In this document: positions 23,011 through 35,453 of the stretch, in pieces
Position numbering within the stretch: the first letter of the stretch is position 1
Layout: each line of letters starts with the position of its first letter
From: Lamellibrachia columna
Lineage: Eukaryota > Annelida > Polychaeta > Sabellida > Siboglinidae
NCBI GenBank assembly: GCA_963662155.1
Contig: OY759262.1
Location: forward strand, 51,795,785-51,859,784
Direction: 5' to 3'
Length of the DNA: 64,000 nt
Translations under genes and position numbers: made by a program
Notes under the pieces: model-generated
What the model saw: only the letters and a program-made list of their open reading frames with translations
What the model was told of the DNA's origin: nothing
Database searches by the model: none

Positions 23011-23529
23011 CGCCATCTATCCCTCCCACAGGTAATCTTCACACAGTTATATTAAACTCTTTCCTAGCCTAGCTGCTAGACGATTGATGATTGACGATTT
23101 TAATTAATTCTTGCGGAACTCTTCTTCCTTTCCCCTCATTATTTCCCGTTGTCAATATAACTTCTAGACAGTTTTTCTTTCGTATCACGTGGTCTAGAAA
23201 TGCTGCTTTTCTTTGCCTGGTTTTGCACGTGATCTGCTTTTTAGTGTTCTATGAAGGTTTATATTACTTATTTTCTCTCCACCATACTCTGAGCATTCTT
23301 TTGAGGAACCACTGTAGCACAGCAGGACATATCTTCTCACTACAAGCACTACATTTTCTGGAAAGCTGTTTTCACCTCTATAATTCGTATCTTGCAATCT
23401 GCCAGAGAGTTGAATTTGTCTAGAACAGAACAGCAATATTGATTTGTTTCTAAATATTTGAGTCTGTCAATACATTTGTGTCCAGCTAATGCTCTATTTT
23501 GCTCTTTTTTTACTTTTCAGTTTCAGTAT

Positions 23530-24060
23530 AAAAACGCCAAACACTGACACATCCAGGGCAGTCTCCGAGGCTCTTCCGATTCGTTTTGGATCCTGCTGAT
23601 ACCTTCTTTCATTTCTGGCCCGAAGACGATGTAGTCCAATTATATTTTCAAATCTTTGCACACCAACCTTAGCAATAAAGGATTTGCATTGTGATTAGGC
23701 CAGCTCAATATCAGTATAAAACGTGGCAAATTCTTCGTCATACTTATCTGCTGTTGGAACACATGTTAGTATAAGGCTGATTTTAAATGGTTTGCCACTG
23801 ATTTCCAACAAAAGTATGCGGTCAGAGATGGGCCAGTTTTCTTTTTTCATCCAACGACTCTCCAACATCTTCTTCATGTTTCTCACCTCCTGTTGATTGC
23901 GTAATCGTCTGATGTTATCAGTCTTGCCTGTATCCTTCTCACTTCACACAATCCCATTATGTTTATCCTCAACCTTGCCACTTCTCCGTTGATGTTATTT
24001 AGTGTTCCTTTCTGAGATATCGTTCTTACATGCACCTTGTAGCAATATTCAAAATATTGT
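23530..24060 (-). pseudogene. LINE apurinic endonuclease relic
   Basis: Minus-strand fragments in order: VRTISQKGTLNNINGEVARL with INIMGLCEVRR (N-terminal endonuclease motif), then RILLLEISGKPFKISLILTC with PTADKYDEEF, then FIAKVGVQRFENIIGLHRLR with ARNER. These are the N-terminal, central and 'DFNAKVG' regions of RTE-like LINE endonucleases. Frames change between blocks, so it is a pseudogene. The catalytic Asp of the DFNAKVG block is replaced by Ser. Confidence 0.75.
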
Positions 24061-24385
24061 GTTGCGCACGTCGTCTGTCGTACGTGACTCTCCCTACCGA
24101 GCGAAATGCGTCCGTCAGCACTACACTTCCTTTCCAAGGTGTTTTGTCGCTGGACCACAAGAGCCCACGCAGGTTCGCCCCGAAGCCGCAAGTTGTCCAG
24201 TTATCATATAGTGTCGTTAGGAGGTACTGCACGAGTTTTAGCTGAGGAAAGGCTATCTACCTGCAGGAAACACTTAAACACTCAATGTAGTGATATAGCA
24301 TTCTGTGTGAATATGGTGTTATACAAATTAAGTACTGTATTATTATTTATTACTCCGCTTTCTTTTCACGCCCAAGCTGGCTATC
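24061..24385. other. No supported gene
   Basis: A plus-strand frame near 24313-24429 starts with a hydrophobic MVLYKLSTVLLFITPLSF segment but is only 38 codons and runs into the SINE-like unit; not called. Confidence 0.3.
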
Positions 24386-24389
24386 TGGC

Positions 24390-24460
24390 GGCTGAAGCTG
24401 AAAGCGGGACACCAGAACCTAGCCACTAACCACCCCGCTACGCTACAGCACTAGGCTCGT
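24390..24460 (-). mobile_element. Possible tRNA-derived SINE fragment
   Basis: On the minus strand gtagcgtagcggggtggtta resembles a degenerate tRNA A box, and ggttctggtgtcc a weak B box, about 30 bp apart. No terminal features were confirmed. Confidence 0.25.
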
Positions 24461-24488
24461 CACCAAATCATTATGGCAGAATCACACG

Positions 24489-24491
<3 letters not shown>

Positions 24492-24554
<63 letters not shown>

Positions 24555-24571
24555 CACACACACACAAACAA

Positions 24572-24614
<43 letters not shown>

Positions 24615-24622
24615 CACACACG
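24492..24622. repeat. (TA)n followed by (CA)n microsatellite
   Basis: About 52 bp of TA dinucleotides, then about 75 bp of interrupted CA with CAAA and GACA interruptions. Confidence 0.97.
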
Positions 24623-24772
24623 CATGCATGCCCGTCCTCGGGGGTGTTAGGGGGGATAATTTCTGATATAAGAGAGATGAAGAAACAGGAAATTGAGGAA
24701 CAGCATCTATGCCAGCCTAACCAATGACTTCCGGGATAAAGAGGAAAGCAACAAGATAATGTATTCACTGAC

Positions 24773-24933
24773 CAAGCACTCGTTTAAGCATTCCTCCTCG
24801 GACTCGAAGTTGTTTGAGTTGCCATCGCAGCCTCCGTAGATGAACGTTTCGCACATTTCCGTGTTCCCGTTGTAGAACCATTTAATAAACATGGCTCTAC
24901 AGTCTCCCGTCTCGCTTGGCTGTCTGCAGGCTT
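24773..24933 (-). CDS. Kunitz/BPTI domain exon (Arg at P1)
   Basis: A 161-nt exon with acceptor ggtgctacag, phase 1 start, and a possible donor TTG|gtcagt at 24773 (phase 0). It encodes ACRQPSETGDCRAMFIKWFY and continues with MCETFIYGGCDGNSNNF and ECLNECL; all six Kunitz cysteines have canonical spacing. P1 is Arg, as in trypsin-type inhibitors. If the donor is not used, the frame continues 22 hydrophobic codons to a stop at 24709-24707. The signal exon at 25102-25189 is 168 bp upstream and ends in phase 1, so the pair forms a complete small gene: signal peptide plus one Kunitz domain. Likely role: secreted serine protease inhibitor; a channel-blocking role, as in some venom Kunitz proteins, cannot be excluded or supported. 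Confidence 0.88.
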
Positions 24934-25101
24934 CTGTAGCACCCAGAGCGTAAGCAGAACTATTATAGTCCAACAATGGAACTGGCTTGATGAATTATCA
25001 ACGTTTATTGTTTTGATCTGCCACATGTAGCGCACAGTGTGTTTGTACGTTATTACATAAAACAGCGTAATATATATTACAATAGTGTGTAATCACCCTA
25101 C

Positions 25102-25189
25102 CCGGTAGAGCTCCTGCATCGTCCGGGCTCTGTGCCAACAGCAACAACACAAGGAACAAACCACAGTATACGTTCGCCTGCATATTCTT
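25102..25189 (-). CDS. Signal-peptide exon of a Kunitz protein
   Basis: An 88-nt exon with acceptor ttatgttgcag, 6 nt of leader, and ATG at 25183-25181. It encodes MQANVYCGLFLVLLLLAQSP followed by DDAGALP and one G before donor gtaggg (phase 1). It is homologous in layout to the exons at 9658 and 17578 (acceptor immediately before the ATG; Leu-Pro or Val-Pro at the end). It splices in frame to 24773-24933. An intron in the 5' UTR is implied; no TATA-bearing exon 1 was found. Confidence 0.82.
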
Positions 25190-26640
25190 CTGCAACATAA
25201 ATAAAATAGACATGGTTAATAAAAAAATAGGATATACAGTACTAACGACAGCTATCTTCCCATAATTGGTCTGTTTCATAGGATACTCACTCATTAAAAA
25301 ATTACGTTTCTCGCCCCGTATCCTGTGCGGAGGCGGAGAGGGTGAAACGACAGTTGTGCGTGACTTAGTTAAGGCTGCTAAGATGATTCGACAGTATTTT
25401 TCTGACAAATTGGATGCTCGGTTCTTTTCAACGATTGACCCTTCGTAGTGTACGTAGTCGTTTAGAACTTCGCAGATGTTAAGCGTAACCCATTTAATAT
25501 AGCACGATGATTGGACAGGAAGTTCCGCGTCTCACCAGCCGGGTGTCCGGTTCACTTATTTGAATAAACCTTCATGTGCACAAGAGCACGTAAGCGATGA
25601 TCCGGGAACATAATCATCTGACAGTTTACATTCCCTTAACATGGTTGAACAATGCGCTGTAGATAGCTGCTTGGAAGCTGTTTTTGTTCTTCAACCTGCA
25701 AATGCAAAATGCGTGTTTTGCAGCTTCCACACATTGTTAGATGCGTTTTAGTGACTCAGTTAAACCTTCAGAGTTATCAACGCCACAGCCGCTTTCAGAC
25801 ACGAGATAGTCGGCGCCCTCAGATGCCCTATGTGCCTTGATATTGTAATACAGCGATCAGTTCTTGCTTCCATTGTTGAATATGAACCAGCTGCCAAGTT
25901 TCAGTCATAAATCAGTTGGAAAAAATTAATCATGGTTCAACATGCGGGAAAAAATTACAAGACCAGCGCGTAGTTGCTAAATCCGAAATCCGATTTAAAT
26001 TCTACTGAGATCATAATGTGCATAGAATGCATCCAGTGTTTTCTGAATTAAGAAACAAAAGTAAATCCCACTCACAATGCATCACTTGCAAACAAGAACG
26101 TTTGAGAACAAAATTAATTACTTGATGATGAGATAACGTTGTGGAATATACTGACCTTTCCCCATCGAAAAAGATCAAAGTTGGGACATTCTTGACAATT
26201 ATAATGGGTAACCTGCCACCATCCCTCAATCAAAGACTGACAGCGTACACGTGGATTCAAGAAAGCTTTGATTTTCTATTATTAATATATCCTAATCCTA
26301 CTGTGGGCCTCCGTTATACGTTGAGGCGTCTGGCAAAGTGTGCTCCGTTTCTGAATCAACTAAATCCAGGGAAATGACTATGCATGGTGTTATTTCCTGC
26401 TAATCACTGCCATTCACCTTCCTGGAAGGGCCGTAGACGCCCGCGTGTAGGCCAACTGCCCCGTGATCAGTAATTGGTCGGGCGAGCTCGGCTTTAAGGC
26501 GCATCAAAACAAGTTACACTCAACTATCCGTCAAAGTCGATTGATCGCGCTATCGTTTTTGAGCATTAAAACTTAATTATCTCAACACCTCGATGTAACT
26601 GAAACTATTAGTGAATTTGATCGCAACCAAACCAGGAAAG
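25190..26640. other. Mostly unassigned; degraded coding-like patch at 25735-25925
   Basis: Minus-strand reading at 25735-25925 gives ETWQLVHIQQWKQELIAVL and, one frame over, NIKAHRASEGADYLVSES then GCGVDNSEGLTESLK. The two join only through a frameshift. It looks like an old protein-coding relic, possibly transposon-derived, but I do not recognise the family. The rest holds no supported gene. Confidence 0.25.
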
Positions 26641-26644
26641 CAAT

Positions 26645-27670
26645 TATTTAACAAGATTTAACAAGATTGCCATACCAAACAACAAGTTCCAGATGGCAAG
26701 TGGACAAGGAAGCCATTGGCTTATCGAGAGTCCAACAATTTTATCATCTTTGTGTAGCCCGTCCTTATCATATATCTGTCAATTCTATTTTTAAACATAC
26801 TCACACTACTAGCATTGACACAATAATTTTGCAGTTTGTTCCATTCAGTTATCACTATCTGTGAGAAAGAGTACTTTCTCATGTCCAACCTACACTGCTC
26901 CTTAACTAATGCTGCTTTGTGTCCTCTTGTTCTACTGCCTTCTTTAAGTTTGAAGAACATATTCCTATCAACATCCTCATAACCGTTCACTATTTTAAAC
27001 ACTTCTATTTGGTCTCCTCTTAGTCTCCTGGTCTCTAGTGTTGTCAAACCACATTGTAATAAGCAGCAGCTTTCGTAACTAAGGTCTCTCAATTTCTGGA
27101 ATCATTTTAGTTGCTCTTCGTTGCATTCTTTCTAGCTTGTCTATGTCCTTTTTACGATAAGGCCTCCATGCTTGAATACAATATACCAAATGTGGTCTAA
27201 CTATTGCTTTGTACAGGGGTACAGATAGCTGTTTCTCCTTAAACGTGATAGTTCTCCTAATTAGCCCTAGAACTTGATTTCCTTTCGAAGCAGCAATCCG
27301 ACATTGCTTTGAAATTTTCATGTCAGCACTGAATGTTACTCCTAAGTCCTTTTCTTGTGTGGTTCTACCTAGTACAGCACCCCCCCCTTATATTCTTTGC
27401 CATGTTTCCATGTCCTGTGAGTGTGCATTTAACCTTCCCAAAATTAAATTAAATTTGCCATTTTTCTGACCATTTAACTAATTTATCTAGATCATCCTGT
27501 AAACTTTGTTTATCTGTAACATTAGTAACCTTTCTGAATACTTTTGTATCATCTGCAAGTTTCAGTACTTTGCTAGATATGTCATCTTCCAAATCATTTA
27601 TATATATTAAAAATAGTATACGGCCTAATACTGATCCCTGTGGTACCCACTCAGAACAGATTTCCAGTTT
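26645..27670 (-). mobile_element. Degraded CR1/L2-like LINE (copy b)
   Basis: Same family and orientation as 18539-19740, with the same TTGTTAAATC tail near 26648-26670. The reverse transcriptase frame is broken: 26721-27092 and 27079-27321 carry the C-terminal parts in different frames, and FADDTKVF-like sequence near 27530-27570 lies in a further segment. The 5' end is cut near the GVPQGSV region, then flanked by unrelated sequence. Confidence 0.88.
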
Positions 27671-28940
27671 GAATTATTTAGCGATGTTTACAATAGTTGT
27701 AGTTTGCTGCACGATAATGCTATCATTGACGTGAAAACGTAAAAAACTCTTTCAATCAAGTACTGTTATTAATATTTTATTCGATGATTATAATTCAGAA
27801 ATGCATTATTCCCCCGGTCCAGACCAACGTGTACCTTACCCCGGTTTTTCCGGTATCACATTCTAAATGGCACCGGTGACACACCCACCGGTAATTGAGA
27901 ACACTTACGCTAGCCCATAGGTGTTTGCTTAAGTCTTGGCGATCGAGAGACAGGCTAAATATGTTTCCCCGAGGCCAAACAACTCAGCATGTGTGATTAT
28001 GGTAACTCAACCTAAACGACGTAAACGTTATATATTAAGATAGTTTTCGCCCAAGAAACGTTGGTCCGGTAATTTGCTATAAATTAGAACCCAAAGATAT
28101 TATAAACTAATAAGAAATTATGCAGGTATGTGCAATGAATGCAGCAATCAGCCAATCACGTAAGACATCCCTGCTGGTGCATCCATAGACAAGAATATAG
28201 CATAACGCCTGGTAAAAAAAAAAATTAGTTTCTCATCCCCGCCCACTTCCCTTTTGTCGCCACCTCCTTTTTTATTACTCATTATTGAAAAAAAGAGATT
28301 ATTTTGAAACGTTTTTTCGGTTCTGTGAAGAAATCTCTGTCAAAAACTTGCTATCCGACGTATGCATGTTATGCTCTTTCAGTTCACTTTTTATGCATCA
28401 TACAAGGTGTAGGATGTATGTGCATTCTACAAAGTCTAAAATAAGAACGATGATGACTTGCTTTAAATAGTCGCAGACTCGTGTACATAATACAAGTCTC
28501 AATCAGTATAAATGCCAATAAGCTCTATGCCTTGTTTGTTTCAAATACATTTCAGTAGTTTTCTAATGTAGCACGTACGTGCCACATTCCACTTACGTAA
28601 ATGTTTTTATTCATCTGCCAAAGCATAGTATTTGCTAATTTGCAAATGGAATGACAGATTATATAGTCATATACATCACTGGCATGTTCAATATTGCATC
28701 AAAAAAACTACAGCTTGTCTTTTAATCAACCACAGTGAGCTTCTAAGACATGGCGGCCATATTCGAAACTAATAGCAAAAAATCCATAAATAGTATATAA
28801 GGGCCTCCCTATCGCTTTAAAAAACAGTCCGAAGAAGAAACTAGTTTCTTTTTTACTAGACCTAACCTCCAAGTTATACACTGCGGATACTGGGTACGTC
28901 GCGGCCCCAAACGAATGTGCTAGGAATCAAGGAGCATATT
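27671..28940. other. No gene seen
   Basis: AT-rich sequence without a recognised repeat or domain. An ORF at 28285-28470 has no supporting evidence. Confidence 0.4.
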
Positions 28941-28942
28941 GG

Positions 28943-29128
28943 AATTCCAATAGTATAGCGTGCATGGTGACACTTCTCAACTGTCACAATTCCAATAGTA
29001 TAGCGTGCATGGTGACACTTCTCAACTGTCACAATTCCAATAGTATAGCGTGCATGGTGACACTCAACTGTCACAATTCCAATAGTATAGCGTGCATGGT
29101 GACACTTCGCAACTGTCACAATTCCAAA
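28943..29128. repeat. 45-bp minisatellite, four copies
   Basis: Units containing aattccaatagtatagcgtg then catggtgacacttctcaact; the third copy is three bases shorter (gacactcaactg). Confidence 0.93.
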
Positions 29129-29970
29129 CTCCATCTATGGGCAAATGGAAAAGGTCGAACGTGAGAGGGTGAACCCGATGAAGATCGCTCAACGGCAATT
29201 GACCCCTGGGCAAGTGGGACTCATAACCTTTGCATGGCAGCCCAACTAGGATATCACTCCGGATTAATACAGCGGTCACACGAGTAGCACCCACTCCAGG
29301 TAGAGATACAGAAAACTGCATAATGTCTACGAGTAACGACAGGCCCTGCCAGCAGCTTCATAAGCTGAAGATATGTTCAATGCTCACACAAATATCCGTC
29401 CAAGATAATTGTTTTAAATTAATTGTTCCGTGCTTGCTAATGATCATTAGGAACGTATTTAAAAAAAAAATATATGAAATGTCAGACAAAATGTATTTAA
29501 ACTCAAAATGTATTTAAACTCATTTTAAATGCAAAACTGTAAATATTCTGGCTTATACCTGCCACGAAAGTCGCGGAATAAAACAATAATATATAATGAT
29601 TGAATAATATAACTAATTAAACTTTATCCGCAGTATGAAATACCATCACTTTTGTTAGCACATTAGCAGAAACCCACGTAGGATATTGTTTGGCCTTATA
29701 AGTCAGACAAGCTAACGCTGAATCATTCTGCCCCTAAACGTTCTGCACACAAGGTCCACTTATGCACACAACATATATACGGAATGTAAAATAAAAACAA
29801 ACAGCATTAAAGTAAAACGCACTGTAAATGCACACGTTACCAGAATAAAGTCCAACTATAGCTAACAGCACTCATTCCAAGCAATCAACGTTTAACCGGA
29901 CACAGAAACAGCCATGGCCAGTTTCGAACTTGGGGAGGCATTATGTTATAGCCCCTTTGGCTTTCGGATA
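29129..29970. other. No gene seen
   Basis: The first 200 bp (gggcaaatggaaaaggtcga onward) look like the edge of a dispersed element, but its family is not recognised. A tttcgaacttgg B-box-like string lies near 29922 with no other SINE feature. Confidence 0.3.
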
Positions 29971-29972
29971 AG

Positions 29973-30020
29973 AATAACCTGTTGCGTGAATAACCTGTTG
30001 CGTGAATAACCTGTTGCGCG
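29973..30020. repeat. 16-bp repeat, three copies
   Basis: taacctgttgcgtgaa occurs three times in tandem, the last ending tgcgcgac. Confidence 0.85.
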
Positions 30021-30250
30021 ACTACACGATAGAATGGCAAACTCAATGGGTGACTGACCCTTTTTTAAATCTCCTCCAACTGGTGTCATAACTATACCGT
30101 GTTGTGCTAAAACTAAATTGTGCAGTGTTATAATTATAATAGTGTGTTTGTCTGCCATATTTATATACCTCTACAGTCGAGTAATAGCACACACTGGACG
30201 ACATAGATATTATAATTCAAGTTTCGGGCGTGTATACGTTTGCATACGTG

Positions 30251-30283
<33 letters not shown>

Positions 30284-31970
30284 TGGCATGCGTGCGTCAT
30301 TATGTGCGTCACTAAGCAAGAGAGGATGCCTTGCAAGTAATGTATTCATATAATTATTAATAAATCGTATCCTACCTTCAGAATCTTCACTTCACAATAT
30401 TGACCTGCTTATTCGGCTCCGTGCACACGATGTAACTGGTACTAACAGTATGAGTATGTTTTCCCAGCTGTCCCGTCAGAACGCGATTAAATAGCTCTCC
30501 GTTGACGAAATGCAATACAATAATCGTCATGCGCATGTTATTAACGTCGAGGGGGTGCGGTGGACGTGAACTATCTGACATCACGTGGCAGTACAATGCA
30601 GAGTCCACGCAACTTCATAGCAGGTGTTGATAGGCTGTGATTAACGCAAGTCAAACAAATCATAACACGGAGCAAACCAACACTATGGAAAACTATATAC
30701 TTATCACAATATACTTGCTTAGCCCTGTAGACCCCACGCACCCGTATAATGTATATCCAGTGTGTCCGCTGTTATCAATATATGTAGAAGTGGCGTCGGC
30801 TTCCAATATATATGAAATTACAATTGATTCTTCCATACCTTAGCTATGAATTGTGCACGTCCAGTGGCGTATTTGGGAAGGGGGTCATTGGGCCATGGCT
30901 CCTTTGACCCAGAATTCGGATTCAATGACTGGGGTTTGAAGGTATAAACATATGCACATAAACATGGACGGATGTGTCCGATTTGCGCGAGCATACCTGC
31001 GTTTTGGTGATCGGGTGTGTGGCCGATTTGGTGTGTTTGAATACTCTATTAATGTATAATTAGTCAGATTCTCAACAACCTCTACACATATTAACCGCAG
31101 CCGATAACGATTGTACTGACGCAGAGAAAGAGACTTAGGGTGATGTTTCACAAGATAAGCGGTACGTTTCAGGTTGGGGATATATATTATGGTGTTGCAT
31201 TGCGCGTGGACAGTTTAAGCAACGTCTTTTACTGTTGTAACTCGGTACGTTTGTTGTTGACATAAATGAATCAGGTAACATGCAATTCAAACAGTACGCA
31301 GTCGTCGGTAAACAATGTCATCAATATGTTTGGACATGTATATAATCCCCATAGTGTGACTTCATATAGATGGGTTGCCATGAGTTAATTAACAAAACTA
31401 TCCAAGAAACAATGTTTCCTTATGCAACTCGGTCGGTCGGATGACAAATATAGATCAGATAATATATTTGAGTGACATGAAATTCCAGAATGGGTTTCGT
31501 GGATACAAGGATGCTATTGGAATACCTTATATTTTGACTGGATGAATAATTAAAGATCATATAAATATTCAAGACATCGTGATGTATGATAACAAACAGC
31601 TGTATTAGTAGTTTGGAATGCACTAACAAATACTGTTATTAGCTGCTCTTCGACAAAAGCTAATTATATTAGTGGCAAAGAAGACCGATTTGACATTTCG
31701 CTCGGCAATATCCGTACGGAATCGGCGTGTGACGTCAGTCTGGCCAAACGAACATCAACAAACATTGTCATTCCATAGCAATGCAGAACATCTGCATACG
31801 TTAAAAGCTTATGTGTTGCAGTGGGGCAAAAAAAATATTATTTGGGTGTGACATCAATTTCATTATTTGAAACACTATTAATACACTGCAACGTGTATAG
31901 ATTATAAATAATAGCTAGCGTAGACCGAGAGGCAATGTGTGTACTGTGTTACGACAAAATCGCAAAGGCA
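30021..31970. other. No gene seen
   Basis: Contains a short (GTGC)n run at 30262-30284 and no supported exon. Confidence 0.4.
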
Positions 31971-31974
31971 AAGG

Positions 31975-32002
31975 GCAAGCCAGTGCCTTTGCACTGGCTT
32001 GC
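31975..32002. other. Perfect hairpin, 12-bp arms
   Basis: gcaagccagtgc, loop cttt, then gcactggcttgc. It lies 160 bp left of the 32-33 kb minisatellite. Confidence 0.9.
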
Positions 32003-32164
32003 TCAAAGGCTCTACTCAAAATTTAGACAGACACTGTTGTTAAAAATTGAATATATCAAGATATTTCGGCATTAAAATCACACAGTGTCCACATATCTCC
32101 CCACGCCTTCCAATATTTATATTCAAACCACCGAGTAACGCAAACACAAAGTAGGCCGCTGGTC

Positions 32165-32975
32165 CAAATTCCAAGCCTAGACTAGGGCTAGGCTAGACTC
32201 GACGACTGTGTCTACTAGCTTGTACTAACTAAACATATCGACGACTGTGTCTACTAGCTTGTACTAACTAAACAATTCCAAGCCTAGACTAGGGCTAGGC
32301 TAGACTCGACGACTGTGTCTACTAGCTTGTACTAACTAATCATCTCGACGACTGTGTCTACTAGCTTGTACTAACTAAACAATTCCAAGCCTAGACTAGG
32401 GCTAGGCTAGACTCGAAGACTGTGTCTACTAGCTTGTACTAACTAAACATCTCGACGACTGTGTCTACTAGCTTGTACTAACTAAACAATTCCAAGCCTA
32501 GACTAGGGCTAGGCTAGACTCGACGACTGTGTCTACTAGCTTGTACTAACTAAACATCTCGACGACTGTGTCTACTAGCTTGTACTAACTAAACAATTCC
32601 AAGCCTAGACTAGGGCTAGGCTAGACTCGACGACTGTGTCAACTAGCTTGTACTAACTAAACATCTCGACGACTGTGTCTACTAGCTTGTTCAAACTAAA
32701 CATATCGACGACTGTGTCAACTAGCTTGTACTAACTAAACATCTCGACGACTGTGTCTACTAGCTTGTACTAACTAAACATCTCGATGACTGTGTCTACT
32801 AGCTTGTACTAACTAAACATCTCGATGACTGTGTCTACTAGCTTGTACTAACTAAACATCTCGACGACTGTGTCTACTAGCTTGTACTAACTAAACATCT
32901 CGACGACTGTGTCTACTAGCTTGTACTAACTAAACATCTCGATGACTGTGTCAATTAGCTTGTACTAACTAAACA
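32165..32975. repeat. Composite minisatellite of 39-bp (A) and about 30-bp (B) units
   Basis: A units contain ctcgacgactgtgtctacta then gcttgtactaactaaacat. B units contain attccaagcctagactaggg then ctaggctaga. The left half follows a B-A-A pattern of about 108 bp; the right half from about 32650 is A units only. Each B unit is a near-palindrome (agcctag ... ctaggct). Confidence 0.93.
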
Positions 32976-33449
32976 TGGAATTTAAATATAGTCTGATAAA
33001 TAAATATGCATGCTACCAAAACAACATTACTGTAAATACATTTACAGTTATGTTATTGTTTAGGTTTTTCATCAAGGGCATTTGTTTACTGCGGCGTGAA
33101 TCCGAAGGCTTCCGCCAATCAATCAAACCTGGTAGTGCATTGCGTGTGAACTAATTGGCAGCGCCTTTCTTGAAAAAAAATACATTGCTCGACGAAACTC
33201 CCCGTTGCACTTTGTTGTGCCATCACGCAAAATTGCTACCCTATTATATAAGTGCAACAAGGTTGTTTATGAACTAGATGAAGAGACCTACAGGGTCACA
33301 ACGGGGGTTCCGAAAAAACCCACAAATTAGTAAACATTCTCAAAATAGTGCAAGAAAAAATTATTCAAATTAAAATCGAGTGCAAACAAATTGTTAGAAA
33401 GCCTTTTACTTTAAAAAAAAAAATAGGTGTTTCCAATAAATATTATGTA
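32976..33449. other. No gene seen
   Basis: AT-rich; no repeat or exon recognised. Confidence 0.4.
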
Positions 33450-33685
33450 TTATTCTGAAATAAATGCCTCTTCCGAGTAGAGACGAACTAAAACGGAATC
33501 TTCTAGAATGTCATTGCATTGGCCGATGTTTTCTGTTTTACTGATGGGTATATACATTTTGAGCAATTTCCCACAGCCAGGCAACCGATATGCTATATTT
33601 ACCATTGCAACAATGTTGCAATATAGACGCAGCAGGTGTTCGCCTTTGGTCGGTTGGTTTACTCTGCTGATTGGGACTTTTTCAC
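33450..33685 (-). CDS. Terminal exon of an unrecognised protein
   Basis: The minus-strand frame encodes about 78 residues from GEKVPISRVNQPTKGEHLLR to a TAA at 33452-33450, with three cysteines (YCNIVAM, PGCGKLL, IGQCNDI) and a Glu-rich end. A good acceptor (atattgttgtcag) sits at the 5' edge and the exon starts in phase 1, as in the other secreted-protein genes here. The composition looks coding, but I do not recognise a domain. Upstream exons were not found. The part of the frame before the acceptor is probably intron. Confidence 0.42.
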
Positions 33686-33689
33686 CTGA

Positions 33690-34310
33690 CAACAATATGT
33701 GACATACAACCACCTTCAATTTTATCACTGACATTTCTGTTTATAGATTTATTTGCATCAGTATCACGCATGACATTCCTGGCTCCATTAAAACAACACG
33801 ACCATGTAATTGCAAAACATCCATCGTCGTTAATCAGCGACTGAGGAAAAAAAATGCCAAACTATGAAAACAAAATAAGAAGGCTTTATAGAACAATTTT
33901 AGGAAGGCTTTACAGAACAATTTTAAGTAATGAAATAATCATGTAAATATGTATATAATACAACGAAAAAACTTCTTTCCAAAATGACCGCTCCCAATCC
34001 ATGTTTTCCCAATATAGCCGTCCCCATGCATCGCTTTCCAACATAGCCACCCAAAACCTCGATTTCCTATATTATAGCACTTTCCAAAACTATGTCACGT
34101 TTGCATTATATGACATGGTCGTATACATGTACATTATAATTTTTACGATTAACATTTACACACATACCTATTCAGCCTTTTATTTAACGCATACGTTATT
34201 CGGCCTACTGCACTAAACACTAATTTGTCACGTCCCTACCGACTTGTTCCGAAGGATAAACGCCCCTAGAAAACATGAAGCTAATTATTTAGTTGTCACG
34301 CCCCCTAACG
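33690..34310. other. No supported gene
   Basis: Contains two close copies of aggaaggctttacagaacaatttta-like sequence near 33880-33925; otherwise unassigned. Confidence 0.35.
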
Positions 34311-34312
34311 AC

Positions 34313-34465
<153 letters not shown>

Positions 34466-34772
34466 TTGCAATGCCCGTAGATACTCTACATGTGTACTAC
34501 TGTTGACCTGTATTTCCCCAACAAGCCTCCGTAGCGAGTAAAAACGCAATACATTGACCTATATTTATCTCATGAAGCGCAGTTATAATGCCCCTAGCGA
34601 CTTTTTCCCCAAAAAACATTCACATTATATGTATTTATTTCTGTATTTATTTAATTAATTTTATTAGTGACATTGCAGTATGCAGTAGGTTAAAAGTGAA
34701 AACATAAAAGCTAATGACAACCAATGGTTCTTTCAACCGAAAGTTGCTGCAGAGACGGTTGAGGTTTTATAG

Positions 34773-34985
34773 AGGAGAAGCCGACGACAGAGCTGATATA
34801 TATGTTGCCACTACAGAGAAGGAACTCAAACTTCGCTGACCCATCATCTCTGCCAGCACCCAAGAAAACGAAAAGTGGCTCGGCCATCGGCAACGTGTGG
34901 CGACAATGGCACCGCTTCACAAGAAAGAACACTTTAAGCCATCAAGTGAGGAAAAAACACGCCAAGCGAAGGCGTAGCATTGATG
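34773..34985 (+). CDS. Basic propeptide-like exon of an unrecognised gene (exon A)
   Basis: A 213-nt exon (71 codons) with acceptor gaggttttatag and consensus donor gtgagt, phase 1 at both ends. The frame reads GFIEEKPTTELIYM-like sequence, then PAPKKTKSGSAIGNVWRQWH, and ends in a very basic stretch KKHAKRRRSID. The Lys/Arg cluster with Arg-Arg-Arg-Ser resembles a furin-type processing site, so the exon may encode a propeptide. It splices in phase to 35454. Upstream signal exon not found. Function unknown. Confidence 0.45.
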
Positions 34986-35453
34986 GTGAGTAATGAAAAA
35001 AAAAAACGAAATAGTACTATAAAATGTATAAGTATATCGAAACAACTGTTGTGTCAGCTCCCCCAATTTCACGATTTGCTTTCCTAAATGGCCGAACCCA
35101 TGTCTTTATTTGCAAAATGGCCACCCTTTCTCGAATGCCAACTATGCGATGTTTGTGCTATGTGACACGGTAGTATCAATGTACATAATAACATTCACGA
35201 CTAACATTTACTAACATATACCTATTCTGCATTTGATTTAATTTGTATGCTAACCTGCCTACTGCGTTGAACGTTACTCGTAAGTTGTAACACACTCTAC
35301 TGACTATATAATTATGTATTAACCTGACCCTATTCCTTTCAACAACTACCCTTTAGCCAGTATAAACGTAATAATGTGACATATATATATCTCCTAAGAA
35401 ATACCTCCTACCAAACATGTATGTATTAACGAGACCTATATATATCCCTTCAG

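Noticed and set aside
24313..24429. Short plus-strand ORF with a hydrophobic start
   Set aside because: Only 38 codons, ends in a SINE-like unit, and shows no splice donor or conserved sequence.
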